From contig NZ_LWBP01000197.1 in assembly GCF_002078015.1 (NCBI RefSeq), positions 1 through 64,000 of the forward strand: DNA of 64,000 nucleotides, written 5' to 3'. This DNA is from Niastella populi. Lineage in GTDB: Bacteria; Bacteroidota; Bacteroidia; Chitinophagales; Chitinophagaceae. The notes beneath the pieces are model-generated. The model saw nothing but the letters and a program-made list of their open reading frames with translations, was not told the DNA's origin and made no database searches. A program made the translations under genes and the position numbers. Below, one piece after another: positions 44,798 through 52,621 of the stretch. Position 1 is the stretch's first letter. Each line of letters starts with the position of its first letter.

Positions 44798-45823
44798 TCA
44801 TTTGTCCTGTTTTTTAACGTATAATTCCCCTATCACTGTCATTAGAATAAGTATTAAAGGAGTTGCCACAATCAGCCCCCATCCTCCGGTAAGAACGCCC
44901 ATCATTAGCTGCGCAATTATAATGAGTGCGGGCGGAATACTGATCAATCGTTTTTGAATCTGCGGGGTAATGAAATTGCTTTCGAGCACCTGCACCAGAA
45001 TGTACAGTCCTGCTACCAACGCAGCAGTCACGGGGCCTTGCGTAAAGCCCACAAGTACGGCCGGGATCAGGGCAATTAAAGGACCAAAATTCGGTATGAA
45101 ATTTAGAAGGCCCGCTATTAAAGCAAGTGCAAAGGCCATGGGCATCCCAATTATCAGTAATCCAACAAGCGTTAGGATGGCTACAACAAGCATAGCCAGC
45201 AATTTCCCTTTCAACCACTTGGTAAGGCGAAAACCAACCAAATTGAGAATGTGTTCAGCGCCGGGTTTTGCACTTGAAGGCATCAACTTTAAAAAGCCTG
45301 ACAGGTATGGGGTTGGAGATGCCGTAAAAAATAATCCCAGAAATAAAACCACATACATGTCACCTAAAACACCAAATGTGCTCCTGAAAAATGACTTGAT
45401 TAATAACGACATCTTTTGCATATTGTCTTCGGAGGAAACTCTTTGTATTATTTGCCTGCCAATTGAGCTATTATTGAGATATTGCTTTACGTTATCAATG
45501 GTTGCGGGCAAAGTTTTGGTCAGTTCATCAATTTGCTGCCCGACCTTATTACCCGCAAAAGCAAAAAATAGCGTCAGCAAAAGAAACGATATTACAACCG
45601 CAAGTAGCAAACTCCACTTTTTTGCAATATGCAACTTCCTATGGATCAACCCGCTCAATCCATGGAAATAAAGAGCAATCAAGGCTCCGGCCAGGATCAG
45701 CAACAACACATTGAAGGTGACTTTTATGATCCATAACAGCACAACTACAAAAGCCCCAATGACAACGACTGTCCATGCTTTTTGTTTAAATTGCAGTAGG
45801 TTGTCTGGTGGCTCTTTTATCAT
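44798..45823 (-). CDS. AI-2E family transporter (PerM-type permease)
   Basis: The 341-residue protein has about eight membrane helices with the typical early pair (VVVIGAFVVVLLWIIKV), a long central soluble segment (about 85-155) and the family's conserved C-terminal GLLNFIPNFGPLIALIPA and GLIVATPLILILM. Family members export AI-2 or act as Na+/H+ antiporters; the substrate here is unknown. It is convergent with the GH78 gene. Confidence 0.88.
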   Translation of the reverse strand: MIKEPPDNLLQFKQKAWTVVVIGAFVVVLLWIIKVTFNVLLLILAGALIALYFHGLSGLIHRKLHIAKKWSLLLAVVISFLLLTLFFAFAGNKVGQQIDELTKTLPATIDNVKQYLNNSSIGRQIIQRVSSEDNMQKMSLLIKSFFRSTFGVLGDMYVVLFLGLFFTASPTPYLSGFLKLMPSSAKPGAEHILNLVGFRLTKWLKGKLLAMLVVAILTLVGLLIIGMPMAFALALIAGLLNFIPNFGPLIALIPAVLVGFTQGPVTAALVAGLYILVQVLESNFITPQIQKRLISIPPALIIIAQLMMGVLTGGWGLIVATPLILILMTVIGELYVKKQDK

Positions 45824-46290
45824 ATACTTCGGTTATCGGTATTGACAGGTTTTTACCCGTCAAATTTCTCATTACGCATCTGCCATTACTATTCATGGCG
45901 ATCCGTCACATGTACCGGGCGGTGCATTCGCGTTTAACGTACAGCTTTGAATATTGTGTAATTTTAACGACATGCAAACCTGTGGCCTCGCAGGACTACC
46001 TTGTTTTTTGGCTAAATAAACCATGCCCGCCTTTGGCGCAAGTGTTTTGCAGCGGTCATAAGGTAATCTGTAAATGCTTCCTCCCACGCAGTTCATACAA
46101 ACCCAAATAAAAAAAATAGGGGAATTTTGGCTACAGGTGCAAAAAATTCAGCATATCGTTGAGCTGTTGCCGCTACGGTAAAAATCCCCTTGAAAATGTT
46201 CATATTTCGACATATACGGGAAAGACGCAAGAAGTTTTTAATTTAAAAACACACCCAAAAACCGATACCATGAGACAGAAAATTAAACGA
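45824..46290. other. Intergenic region, no gene supported
   Basis: These 467 bp separate the AI-2E-family gene from the BON gene. Short open frames on both strands show no family pattern and are rich in Cys, Pro and Leu as random frames are. I see no clear RNA gene or repeat. Confidence 0.45.
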
Positions 46291-46779
46291 TTATTTAACT
46301 ACCAACTGATTATCAATTTTTTTCGCGTTTAAGGCGCTTAACTCGTTCATCAGGGGTTGTAGTTGCGCCCGTTCAATTTGCCCTCTTAATACTATCACAC
46401 CGGCAGCTACATCGGCCTGCACACCGGCGTACTTACTTATGGTTTCCTGAACGGAGCTTCGCAAAGTGTAATCCGTTTCATCAGCTACTTCCCTGACATT
46501 ATTTACAACATCCTTTACCCCTGCAATGTTGCGAACAAGGGCAGCCGCACTGTCGGCGCAGTTCTCACCCTGGCATTCGCCGTTCAGGGTCACTACGCCA
46601 TCTTTGACAACCGGATTAATTTTCGGATACTTTTTACTGCTTTCCGTTTCAGACATTTTTTCGGACAAATTCTTTTGTATCTGCTCATCGCTTTGACTGT
46701 TTGAGCATGCCGCCAGAAGAAAACAAGTCAATAACGGTAGCGTCCAACCTGATCTGTATTGCGTGTATCTGGGTCTCAT
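46291..46779 (-). CDS. BON-domain lipoprotein
   Basis: The 162-residue protein has a lipobox (FLLAACSNSQS, Cys about 25) and two BON units, about 33-98 and 99-162, each with the pattern of a short helix, a strand and VVLNG- or IVLRG-type turn (VVTLNGECQG, GVIVLRGQIE). BON domains bind phospholipid or help keep the envelope sound under osmotic stress. It follows another lipoprotein gene on the same strand after 51 bp. Confidence 0.8.
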   Translation of the reverse strand: MRPRYTQYRSGWTLPLLTCFLLAACSNSQSDEQIQKNLSEKMSETESSKKYPKINPVVKDGVVTLNGECQGENCADSAAALVRNIAGVKDVVNNVREVADETDYTLRSSVQETISKYAGVQADVAAGVIVLRGQIERAQLQPLMNELSALNAKKIDNQLVVK

Positions 46780-46830
46780 ACCTGATATTTTAATTATTTA
46801 AAAAGTTGTGGATTAACATATACCATACAT

Positions 46831-47274
46831 TCAGAGCGAATGTGTGTTCAATACAACATAAGAGCCGGGATACTCGATATTGGCCCTGTCTTCCGCTGTT
46901 ATGAAAATGCGGGTAGGTTTGAATGGCGAAACCGCTTCCATAGATGCTTTGAGCGTGTTTGAAAACATACCACTGGATGTTTTTAGCTGTCCCAGGTTTT
47001 GAGTTCCTTTCCCAGCTGTCTCAATCCATACAACATACACCGACTTTGGCGGCTGCAGGCGGGCAGGGTCAGCCAGGTGTTTGATATCAATCTTGATAGA
47101 ATGGTTACCATTGTTATCCTTCTTCATCTTTACAGTTCCCTGGGCTGCCGGCACCACACTGGACGTATCAAAACGGATCTTCCGGGCGCAGGATCCAACT
47201 AAAACACAAACAACGAACAATGCTGCAGCACACCGAAAAAACCCTCCCTTTGTAGATAATATTGTATTCATCAT
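46831..47274 (-). CDS. Hypothetical lipoprotein, anti-sigma-K-like fold possible
   Basis: I set the start at the ATG 47274 (MMNTILSTKGG), which leaves a normal lipoprotein signal with lipobox LVGSCARK; the longer frame adds residues without a signal character. The 148-residue protein has a C-terminal region with SVYVVWIETAGKGTQNLGQL, which recalls the small all-beta domain of RskA-type anti-sigma factors. I cannot name a family. It is likely co-transcribed with the BON lipoprotein. Confidence 0.6.
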   Translation of the reverse strand: MMNTILSTKGGFFRCAAALFVVCVLVGSCARKIRFDTSSVVPAAQGTVKMKKDNNGNHSIKIDIKHLADPARLQPPKSVYVVWIETAGKGTQNLGQLKTSSGMFSNTLKASMEAVSPFKPTRIFITAEDRANIEYPGSYVVLNTHSL

Positions 47275-47507
47275 TACATCTTTATTTACAGTTGTTGCAA
47301 TAATTACACCGCCCGGCATGTAAAGTCACCAGCAATAACGAGGCGGGAACGGATGGACATTAAATGCGCAGATAGATACACACAATTCTTTCAAAAAATG
47401 AAAAAGGGCAGCCGGGGAAACACAAATACCACCCGGCCTAAGGTTCGCAACAACAGAAAACCCGACAAACGTTTATATCCTGACATAGGGCTGTCACTCC
47501 CCTGTCT

Positions 47508-47525
47508 TAAGTTTGTAGTACAAAC
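47508..47525 (+). promoter_or_regulatory. TAnnTTTG box joined to a palindromic operator, upstream of the YdeI-like gene
   Basis: TAAGTTTG (47508-47515) matches the -7 consensus, and GTTTGTA-G-TACAAAC (47511-47525) is a perfect palindrome overlapping it, 7 bp before the ATG. The -33 element is not evident. Confidence 0.5.
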
Positions 47526-47531
47526 TTTCCC

Positions 47532-48089
47532 ATGCCCGTTAAAGAAATAGAAACTTTTTACCCTGCCAGCCGGCAGGAATGGCGCCGGTGGTTAAAAGCT
47601 AACCACGCAAAAAAGCAGTCGGTCAACCTGATCATGTATAAAAAAGAAAGTAACATGCCCACGATCAGTTGGAGTGAAGCGGTAGATGAGGCTTTGTGTT
47701 TTGGCTGGATTGACAGTACGAGAAGACCGCTCGAAAATGAGAAATTCAAACAGCTGTTCAGCCGGCGAAAACCAGGCAGCACCTGGTCGAAGATCAATAA
47801 AGAAAAGGTGAAGCAGTTGATTGAAAAGGGGCTAATGACAAAAGCGGGCTTGGATTGTATAGAGCGGGCAAAACGAAATGGCTCCTGGACTATACTAGAC
47901 GATGTGGAAGAATTATTAATACCGAAGGACCTGGAGAAAGCATTTAAGTTACGGCCCGGTTCCAAAAAACATTTTTTAAGCCTGAGCAAATCCGTAAGAA
48001 AGTTTTACCTGGCGCAGCTTGTACTTGCCAAACGGCCTGAGACGCGCGCGAAGCGGATTGAAACAATAGTGAACCTTGCCGGTTCGTGA
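47532..48089 (+). CDS. YdeI/OmpD-associated family protein
   Basis: The 185-residue protein begins with FYPASRQEWRRWLKANHAKK and contains SWSEAVDEALCFGWIDS, the signatures of the YdeI-like family, with a C-terminal basic helical region (about 140-185). Family members are linked to resistance to antimicrobial peptides and stress in enterobacteria; the mechanism is not known. It is a single gene ended by a good bidirectional terminator. Confidence 0.85.
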   Translation: MPVKEIETFYPASRQEWRRWLKANHAKKQSVNLIMYKKESNMPTISWSEAVDEALCFGWIDSTRRPLENEKFKQLFSRRKPGSTWSKINKEKVKQLIEKGLMTKAGLDCIERAKRNGSWTILDDVEELLIPKDLEKAFKLRPGSKKHFLSLSKSVRKFYLAQLVLAKRPETRAKRIETIVNLAGS

Positions 48090-48092
48090 ACA

Positions 48093-48127
48093 AAAATGCC
48101 GCTCCTGTAAACCCGAAGCGGCATTTT
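48093..48127. terminator. Bidirectional terminator
   Basis: AAAATGCCGCT (48093-48103) pairs perfectly with AGCGGCATTTT (48117-48127) across a 13-base loop, giving A-runs before and T-runs after the stem on both strands. It lies between the convergent YdeI-like and GapN-type genes. Confidence 0.8.
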
Positions 48128-48138
48128 ACCTGTTTGTA

Positions 48139-49773
48139 TCAGAAGATATAATCAGTGCTCAGGAAATTCGACTCATGGTCGCGCACAATAGTATTGAACA
48201 GGGTTTTTGTTGATTCTGTAACCTTTGCCGCCACCAGTGAGCGGATGGAGAATGAGCGAAGCGCATCGAATACGGAAAGTGTTCCCTCTGCGCTGTCCTT
48301 TCTTCCCGTGAATGGAAAAACATCGGGTGAGCGCTGCGCCTGGCAGTTGATGTTAACCCGGCTAACGAGGTTTACAAACGAGTCGATCAGTTTCGCTACC
48401 TCGGCAGGTTCCTCACTGAAAATACTTACCTGCATTCCATGTGAAGCGTTCACCTGGTAGTTTATCGGTTCGTCGATAGATTCAAACGGCACTACCGGTA
48501 CAATGGGACCGAATTGTTCTTCGTGATACAATTTCATTTGTTCATTTACCGGATACACTACTGCCGGGAATACGAAGGACGCTTCCTGAAAACCACCGTT
48601 CTCATTAAGCACTTTAGCGCCTTTGGAAACAGCATCATCGATACATGCTTTCAGATAAGCGGGTTTATTATCTTCAGGCAGCGGCGTTATTCTTACCCCG
48701 TTTTCCCAGGGCAGGCCGGGTTTAAGGGCAGCCACGGCAGCAGACAGCTTTTCAGTAAATTCAGCTGCTACTTCTTTTTGCACAAAGATCAGCTTCAGGG
48801 CGGTGCATCGTTGTCCGTTAAAACTAAGCGCCCCTAAAATACATTCGTTCACCGCCACGTCGATATTGGCATGTTTTGTAACAATAGCGGCATTTTTAGC
48901 ATCGAGGCTCAGGATGGCGCGTAAGCGGTTTACTTTGGGATGCAGTTTTTTCAACCCGTTTGCCACCTTGCTTGAACCGATAAACGCCAGCACATTCACT
49001 TTGCCGCTTTCCATAATGGGCGAAATGATCTCCGAACCTTTACCGTACAACGTATTTACCGTTCCCTTCGGGAAGGCTTCCTTGAACGCATTCAATAAGG
49101 GATAATGCGCCAGCACGCCGTGTTTGGGTAATTTGAAAAGTATGGTATTGCCCATAATGAGGGCGGGAATAAGCGTGGTGAAGATCTCGTTCAACGGGTA
49201 ATTGAACGGTCCCATGCTCAGTACAACGCCCAGCGGTGCTCTTCTGATCTGGGCAATGGTGCCTTCCGCCTGTTGAAAACGCGACGATTCGCGGTCGAGG
49301 TCTTTCAATGCGCCGATAGTATCGTTGATGTAGTCAACCGTACGATCGAACTCCTTGGTGGCATCGGCCAGCGTTTTTCCTATTTCCCACATCAGCAGTC
49401 TGATCACCACCTCGCGTTGCTGGATCATAAGGTATACAAACTGTTGCATACATTTTATTCGTGCTTCTACCGGCATGGTAGGCCATTCGCCCAATCCATT
49501 ATCATAGGCAGCCACAGCTGCGTCCAACGCTTCCATGGTTTCTTTTGCGGTAGTATTGGGTATGCTGCCAAGCAGTTTTTTGGTCAATCCGTTGGGAGTG
49601 GGTATGCAAACGGGGGAATAAACATTGGTGACCGGTCCGTTCCACGGCACCAGCGCACCGTTCAATAAATATTCCCGCTGATGGATCTCGGCGATCCTGT
49701 AAGTGTCGGGTATGCTGGTTTCTTCTTTAAATATTACGGGAAAGGAACCCCGGTTTGAAATCGGTTGGTGCAT
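48139..49773 (-). CDS. Aldehyde dehydrogenase, NADP-dependent glyceraldehyde-3-phosphate dehydrogenase (GapN) type
   Basis: The 544-residue protein has the ALDH fold: the NADP-binding MGPFNYPLNEIFTTLIPALIMGN (about 188-210), FIGSSKVANGL, and the catalytic FNGQRCTALK near 321, the form typical of GapN. Such enzymes oxidise glyceraldehyde 3-phosphate irreversibly to 3-phosphoglycerate with NADP. One oddity: the segment normally reading LELGGK, with the general-base Glu, is LSLDAKN near 289, so that Glu is absent. This may be a feature of a Bacteroidota subfamily. It is a single gene on the minus strand. Confidence 0.78.
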   Translation of the reverse strand: MHQPISNRGSFPVIFKEETSIPDTYRIAEIHQREYLLNGALVPWNGPVTNVYSPVCIPTPNGLTKKLLGSIPNTTAKETMEALDAAVAAYDNGLGEWPTMPVEARIKCMQQFVYLMIQQREVVIRLLMWEIGKTLADATKEFDRTVDYINDTIGALKDLDRESSRFQQAEGTIAQIRRAPLGVVLSMGPFNYPLNEIFTTLIPALIMGNTILFKLPKHGVLAHYPLLNAFKEAFPKGTVNTLYGKGSEIISPIMESGKVNVLAFIGSSKVANGLKKLHPKVNRLRAILSLDAKNAAIVTKHANIDVAVNECILGALSFNGQRCTALKLIFVQKEVAAEFTEKLSAAVAALKPGLPWENGVRITPLPEDNKPAYLKACIDDAVSKGAKVLNENGGFQEASFVFPAVVYPVNEQMKLYHEEQFGPIVPVVPFESIDEPINYQVNASHGMQVSIFSEEPAEVAKLIDSFVNLVSRVNINCQAQRSPDVFPFTGRKDSAEGTLSVFDALRSFSIRSLVAAKVTESTKTLFNTIVRDHESNFLSTDYIF

Positions 49774-49911
49774 GAAATGATGATTTACTGATGCAATAAA
49801 ATTACTTTAAATATAAGAAGCCATGATGCTCAGTGACAATTTGTGTATTATTTTTTGTCAGGGTATTCATGAAGAAGGAAGAAACATTTTGTATAACGTA
49901 TTGTTCACGGT

Positions 49912-50727
49912 TTATCCAAAATGGATCTTCACCGTTTGATAGAAGAGGCGGCTCTGGTGTTGTTGCGCCTGCTCGGTGAAGCCCTGCAAGCCGAACAGTC
50001 CGGCGGCATTGCCCTTATTGATAGCGATCTCCAGATAGCCGGCGGCGTTGAAGAGTGCGAGCTTTTCGCCTTCAGGCACATCGGCATAGGTTTCGGCAAT
50101 TTTATCGATCACTTCATTTCGCTTAAACACGATCCTGAAGCGGCGGCCCTTGCGATGCTCTTCAAACTGTTCGCGGGTGATATTGACCACTATATTCTCG
50201 AAATGATCGATGAAGATGATCTGTCCCTCCATCCAGTTCTCGCCAAATAGCGGGCGTAAATGGTTCTTTTCGATAAAAGGAACATCGGGCATGCCAATAT
50301 CCTGCAATCCGGCCCCGGTATGCAGTTGCTGAACTGCCTCTCCCATCACCTGGGTTAAATACAGGGTATTTTTTATAGCCTTGGGATCGAGCGGTAAACC
50401 GATGATCATTTCGGGTTTCTCTTCCAGGATCATCGTGAGCAACCCGTTATCGGCGCATAAAATATATTGTTCGCGGTGCCAGGCTAGTAATAGCTGCTCG
50501 GGCCTTTTTTCAAACAGGTTTATCAGCAGCAGGTGAAATGTATGGGAAGGGAACTGTTTTATGGTATTACGGCAGATATAGGCTGCCTGCGGATAATTGA
50601 ACGGGGAAATGCTATGCGATACATCTATCAGGTTAAACGACGGATCGATCTGCAATAGCCGGCCTTTTACTGCACCCACCAGGTAGTCTTGCATACCGAA
50701 ATCAGAAGTGAGGGTTAGTAAAGGCAT
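49912..50727 (-). CDS. SAM hydrolase / SAM hydroxide adenosyltransferase family (DUF62)
   Basis: This 271-residue protein starts LTLTSDFGMQDYLVGAVKG, where the SDFG and the following Tyr bind SAM in the fluorinase-like fold, followed by DVSHSISPFN. The C-terminal beta-barrel holds IDHFENIVVNIT, also typical. Family members split S-adenosylmethionine into adenosine and methionine. It is preceded by an SDR gene on the same strand, with a word array in the gap. Confidence 0.85.
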   Translation of the reverse strand: MPLLTLTSDFGMQDYLVGAVKGRLLQIDPSFNLIDVSHSISPFNYPQAAYICRNTIKQFPSHTFHLLLINLFEKRPEQLLLAWHREQYILCADNGLLTMILEEKPEMIIGLPLDPKAIKNTLYLTQVMGEAVQQLHTGAGLQDIGMPDVPFIEKNHLRPLFGENWMEGQIIFIDHFENIVVNITREQFEEHRKGRRFRIVFKRNEVIDKIAETYADVPEGEKLALFNAAGYLEIAINKGNAAGLFGLQGFTEQAQQHQSRLFYQTVKIHFG

Positions 50728-50850
50728 TTAAGAAATTAAGAATTAAAAATTAAGAATGAGAAATGAGAAAGGTAAAGTACAATCAGTAAGATGAGAAATG
50801 AAAAATCCTTTTTCATTTTTAATTTTTCATTTCTCATTAGTCATTTATTT
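50728..50850. repeat. Facing 7-bp word arrays filling the gap between SDR and DUF62 genes
   Basis: On the plus strand the words ATTAAGA, ATTAAAA, ATTAAGA, ATGAGAA, ATGAGAA run at 7-bp steps from about 50734. Later ATGAGAA and ATGAAAA are followed by TTTTTCA, TTTTTAA, TTTTTCA, TTTCTCA, TTAGTCA. The second set is close to the reverse complement of the first, so a long stem is possible. The array fills the whole intergenic region of 117 bp and would be transcribed with the minus-strand genes. Confidence 0.75.
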
Positions 50851-51651
50851 CGAAAGCTGATCTCCTTTAAAAAAGAATTTATACACCAGCTTGTCTGTCA
50901 GCGAGGGAAAGAGTTTGTTCATAAAGATCGTTCTTTTACCATTAAAGGTAAGAACAAGCGTACGCTTACGATGTTCGATGGCTTTCAGGATCTCACGTGA
51001 ACATGCTTCAGCAGACATGAGTGTGGCTTCATCGAGCGGCGATTCACCCTGGGGCTTACCCTGTTCATTCAATGCTACGTTGCGGATATTGGAAGCCGTA
51101 AAGCCCGGACAAACCCACATAACATGCACGCCTGAATGTAATAATTCGGTACGGATGGCTTCGAGCCAGCCCTGCAGGGCAAATTTTGATGCAGAATAAG
51201 CGGCGCGGCCAGGCAATCCCCTGTAGCCGGCAATGGAAGAAACCCCCACTATGGTGCCTTTACGTTCGAGAATGGAAGGTAAGGCGTATTTGGTGCAATA
51301 CACGGAACCGAAAAAGTTTACATCCATCACTTTTTTGATCACCTCTATATCGGCATCGTTGAATAAAGCCCGCATGCTGATGCCGGCGTTGTTGATAAGG
51401 ATATCGATACCACCGAAGGTTTTGATGGTAGATTCAATAAAGCGTTTACAGTCGGCTTCTTTACTCACATCGCAGGTGATGGTATGCAGCATTACATTGG
51501 CGTGCTGCAGTTGCAGTGTGTACAGTTTGTCATAATTACGAGCGCAGGTAGCCACTTTTGCACCTGCGGCAATGCATGCGTCGACCAGCGCCTTTCCTAT
51601 TCCTTCGCTTCCACCCGTTATAGCTACAACCTTATCTTTTAAAAATGACAT
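50845..51651 (-). CDS. Short-chain dehydrogenase/reductase
   Basis: The 268-residue protein is a classical SDR: TGGSEGIGKAL (cofactor motif, about 11-21), NNAGIS near 90, a Ser near 140 and YSASK (catalytic Tyr and Lys, about 155-159). The C-terminal KRTLVLTFNGKRTIFMNKLFP suggests a lipid-type or membrane-near substrate, as in the 3-ketodihydrosphingosine reductase-like group, but this is weak. A TATTTTTG box on the minus strand lies just upstream. Confidence 0.88.
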   Translation of the reverse strand: MSFLKDKVVAITGGSEGIGKALVDACIAAGAKVATCARNYDKLYTLQLQHANVMLHTITCDVSKEADCKRFIESTIKTFGGIDILINNAGISMRALFNDADIEVIKKVMDVNFFGSVYCTKYALPSILERKGTIVGVSSIAGYRGLPGRAAYSASKFALQGWLEAIRTELLHSGVHVMWVCPGFTASNIRNVALNEQGKPQGESPLDEATLMSAEACSREILKAIEHRKRTLVLTFNGKRTIFMNKLFPSLTDKLVYKFFFKGDQLSK

Positions 51652-51659
51652 AGCGTTAC

Positions 51660-51678
51660 TTTTGTAGGTACAAAAATA
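51660..51678 (-). promoter_or_regulatory. TAnnTTTG box with palindrome upstream of the SDR gene
   Basis: On the minus strand 51671-51678 reads TATTTTTG, and 51660-51675 is a palindrome TTTTGTA-CC-TACAAAA overlapping it. The layout matches the YdeI-like promoter at 47508-47525. The ATG follows after 8 bp. Confidence 0.5.
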
Positions 51679-51741
51679 GCGGAGTTAACCCGCTGAAAAA
51701 ATACAAGTTGAAGAAATAGTTCAGGATTTTTTTTCAAAAAA

Positions 51742-51772
51742 TTTGGTGTGATTTGAATTTCCCCTATTTTTG
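51742..51772 (+). promoter_or_regulatory. Consensus promoter for the tRNA-Lys array
   Basis: TTTG at 51742-51745 and TATTTTTG at 51765-51772 are separated by exactly 19 bp, the Bacteroidota sigma-70 consensus. The first tRNA starts 113 bp downstream of the box. It reads away from the SDR gene. Confidence 0.75.
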
Positions 51773-51884
51773 CACTCCCAAAATAAACGCAACGCTACGA
51801 AAGCGGCAAAAGTAAGAGAATGAAGGAGTTGGGGGGTTAAATTTGGGAAAAAGCTCTTGGAATATTTAAAAACTTTATAAGGTT

Positions 51885-51957
51885 GAACTCGTAGCTCAGT
51901 TGGTAGAGCATTACACTTTTAATGTAGGGGTCCTGGGTTCGAGTCCCAGCGGGTTCA
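51885..51957 (+). tRNA. tRNA-Lys (anticodon TTT), copy 1
   Basis: The 73-base gene folds as a tRNA. The acceptor GAACTCG pairs with CGGGTTC, the D arm is AGCTCAGTTGGTAGAGCA, the anticodon loop CTTTTAA holds TTT, and the T arm is CTGGG-TTCGAGT-CCCAG. CCA is not encoded. Confidence 0.97.
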
Positions 51958-51967
51958 CAAAAAATGC

Positions 51968-52000
51968 AGAGGCTATCAAAACCGGTAGCCTCTTTTTTTT
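51968..52000 (+). terminator. Hairpin with T-run after tRNA-Lys copy 1
   Basis: AGAGGCTA (51968-51975) pairs with TAGCCTCT (51986-51993), followed directly by more T. The same element follows copies 2 and 3 at +208 and +416, so each tRNA may end its own transcript or the hairpins may be processing sites. Confidence 0.7.
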
Positions 52001-52092
52001 AAAGTTAAAATAGCCGGCAGCTCCTTTCGATGGCTATCGGGGCGTGGGTTCGGAAAGTTCTTAAACGATAGGCGTAAGTTATTCATAAAATT

Positions 52093-52165
52093 GAACTCGT
52101 AGCTCAGTTGGTAGAGCATTACACTTTTAATGTAGGGGTCCTGGGTTCGAGTCCCAGCGGGTTCA
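52093..52165 (+). tRNA. tRNA-Lys (anticodon TTT), copy 2
   Basis: Identical to copy 1, 208 bp downstream, followed by the same hairpin. Confidence 0.97.
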
Positions 52166-52175
52166 CAAAAAATGC

Positions 52176-52208
52176 AGAGGCTATCAAAACCGGTAGCCTC
52201 TTTTTTTT
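52176..52208 (+). terminator. Hairpin with T-run after tRNA-Lys copy 2
   Basis: Same stem and T-run as after copy 1, shifted by 208 bp. Confidence 0.7.
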
Positions 52209-52300
52209 AAAGTTAAAATAGCCGGCAGCTCCTTTCGATGGCTATCGGGGCGTGGGTTCGGAAAGTTCTTAAACGATAGGCGTAAGTTATTCATAAAATT

Positions 52301-52373
52301 GAACTCGTAGCTCAGTTGGTAGAGCATTACACTTTTAATGTAGGGGTCCTGGGTTCGAGTCCCAGCGGGTTCA
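52301..52373 (+). tRNA. tRNA-Lys (anticodon TTT), copy 3
   Basis: Identical to copy 1, 416 bp downstream, followed by the same hairpin. Confidence 0.97.
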
Positions 52374-52383
52374 CAAAAAATGC

Positions 52384-52416
52384 AGAGGCTATCAAAACCG
52401 GTAGCCTCTTTTTTTT
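52384..52416 (+). terminator. Hairpin with T-run after tRNA-Lys copy 3
   Basis: Same stem and T-run as after copy 1, shifted by 416 bp. Confidence 0.7.
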
Positions 52417-52508
52417 AAAGTTAAAATAGCCGGCAGCTCCTTTCGATGGCTATCGGGGCGTGGGTTCGGAAAGTTCTTAAACGATAGGCGTAAGTTATTC
52501 ATAAAATT

Positions 52509-52581
52509 GAACTCGTAGCTCAGTTGGTAGAGCATTACACTTTTAATGTAGGGGTCCTGGGTTCGAGTCCCAGCGGGTTCA
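52509..52581 (+). tRNA. tRNA-Lys (anticodon TTT), copy 4
   Basis: Identical to copy 1; the downstream spacer is different from the other three and carries its own hairpin. Confidence 0.97.
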
Positions 52582-52591
52582 CAGAAAATTA

Positions 52592-52619
52592 AAAAGCTAT
52601 CAGAAATGGTAGCTTTTTT
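52592..52619 (+). terminator. Hairpin with T-run after tRNA-Lys copy 4
   Basis: AAAAGCTA (52592-52599) pairs with TAGCTTTT (52610-52617), followed by T. The stem differs from those after copies 1-3 but the plan is the same. Confidence 0.7.
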
Positions 52620-52621
52620 CA

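Larger units (their letters stand above)
51883..52583 (+). repeat. 208-bp tandem repeat carrying tRNA-Lys, about 3.4 copies
   Basis: The four tRNA genes begin at 51885, 52093, 52301 and 52509, exactly 208 bp apart. The spacers between them, including a terminator-like hairpin after each tRNA, look identical by eye. The copy stops being identical just after the fourth tRNA. Confidence 0.9.

Noticed and set aside
45808-46110. Plus-strand frame of 100 residues between the AI-2E-family and BON genes
   Set aside because: Cys- and Pro-rich random look, overlaps the start of the AI-2E-family gene on the other strand.
49273-49668. Plus-strand open frame of 131 residues inside the GapN-type gene
   Set aside because: Antisense shadow of a clear aldehyde dehydrogenase gene.
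51883-52583. CRISPR array
   Set aside because: Regular spacing of repeats here is due to tandem tRNA units of 208 bp with identical spacers, not short repeats with unique spacers. No cas genes are present in the window.
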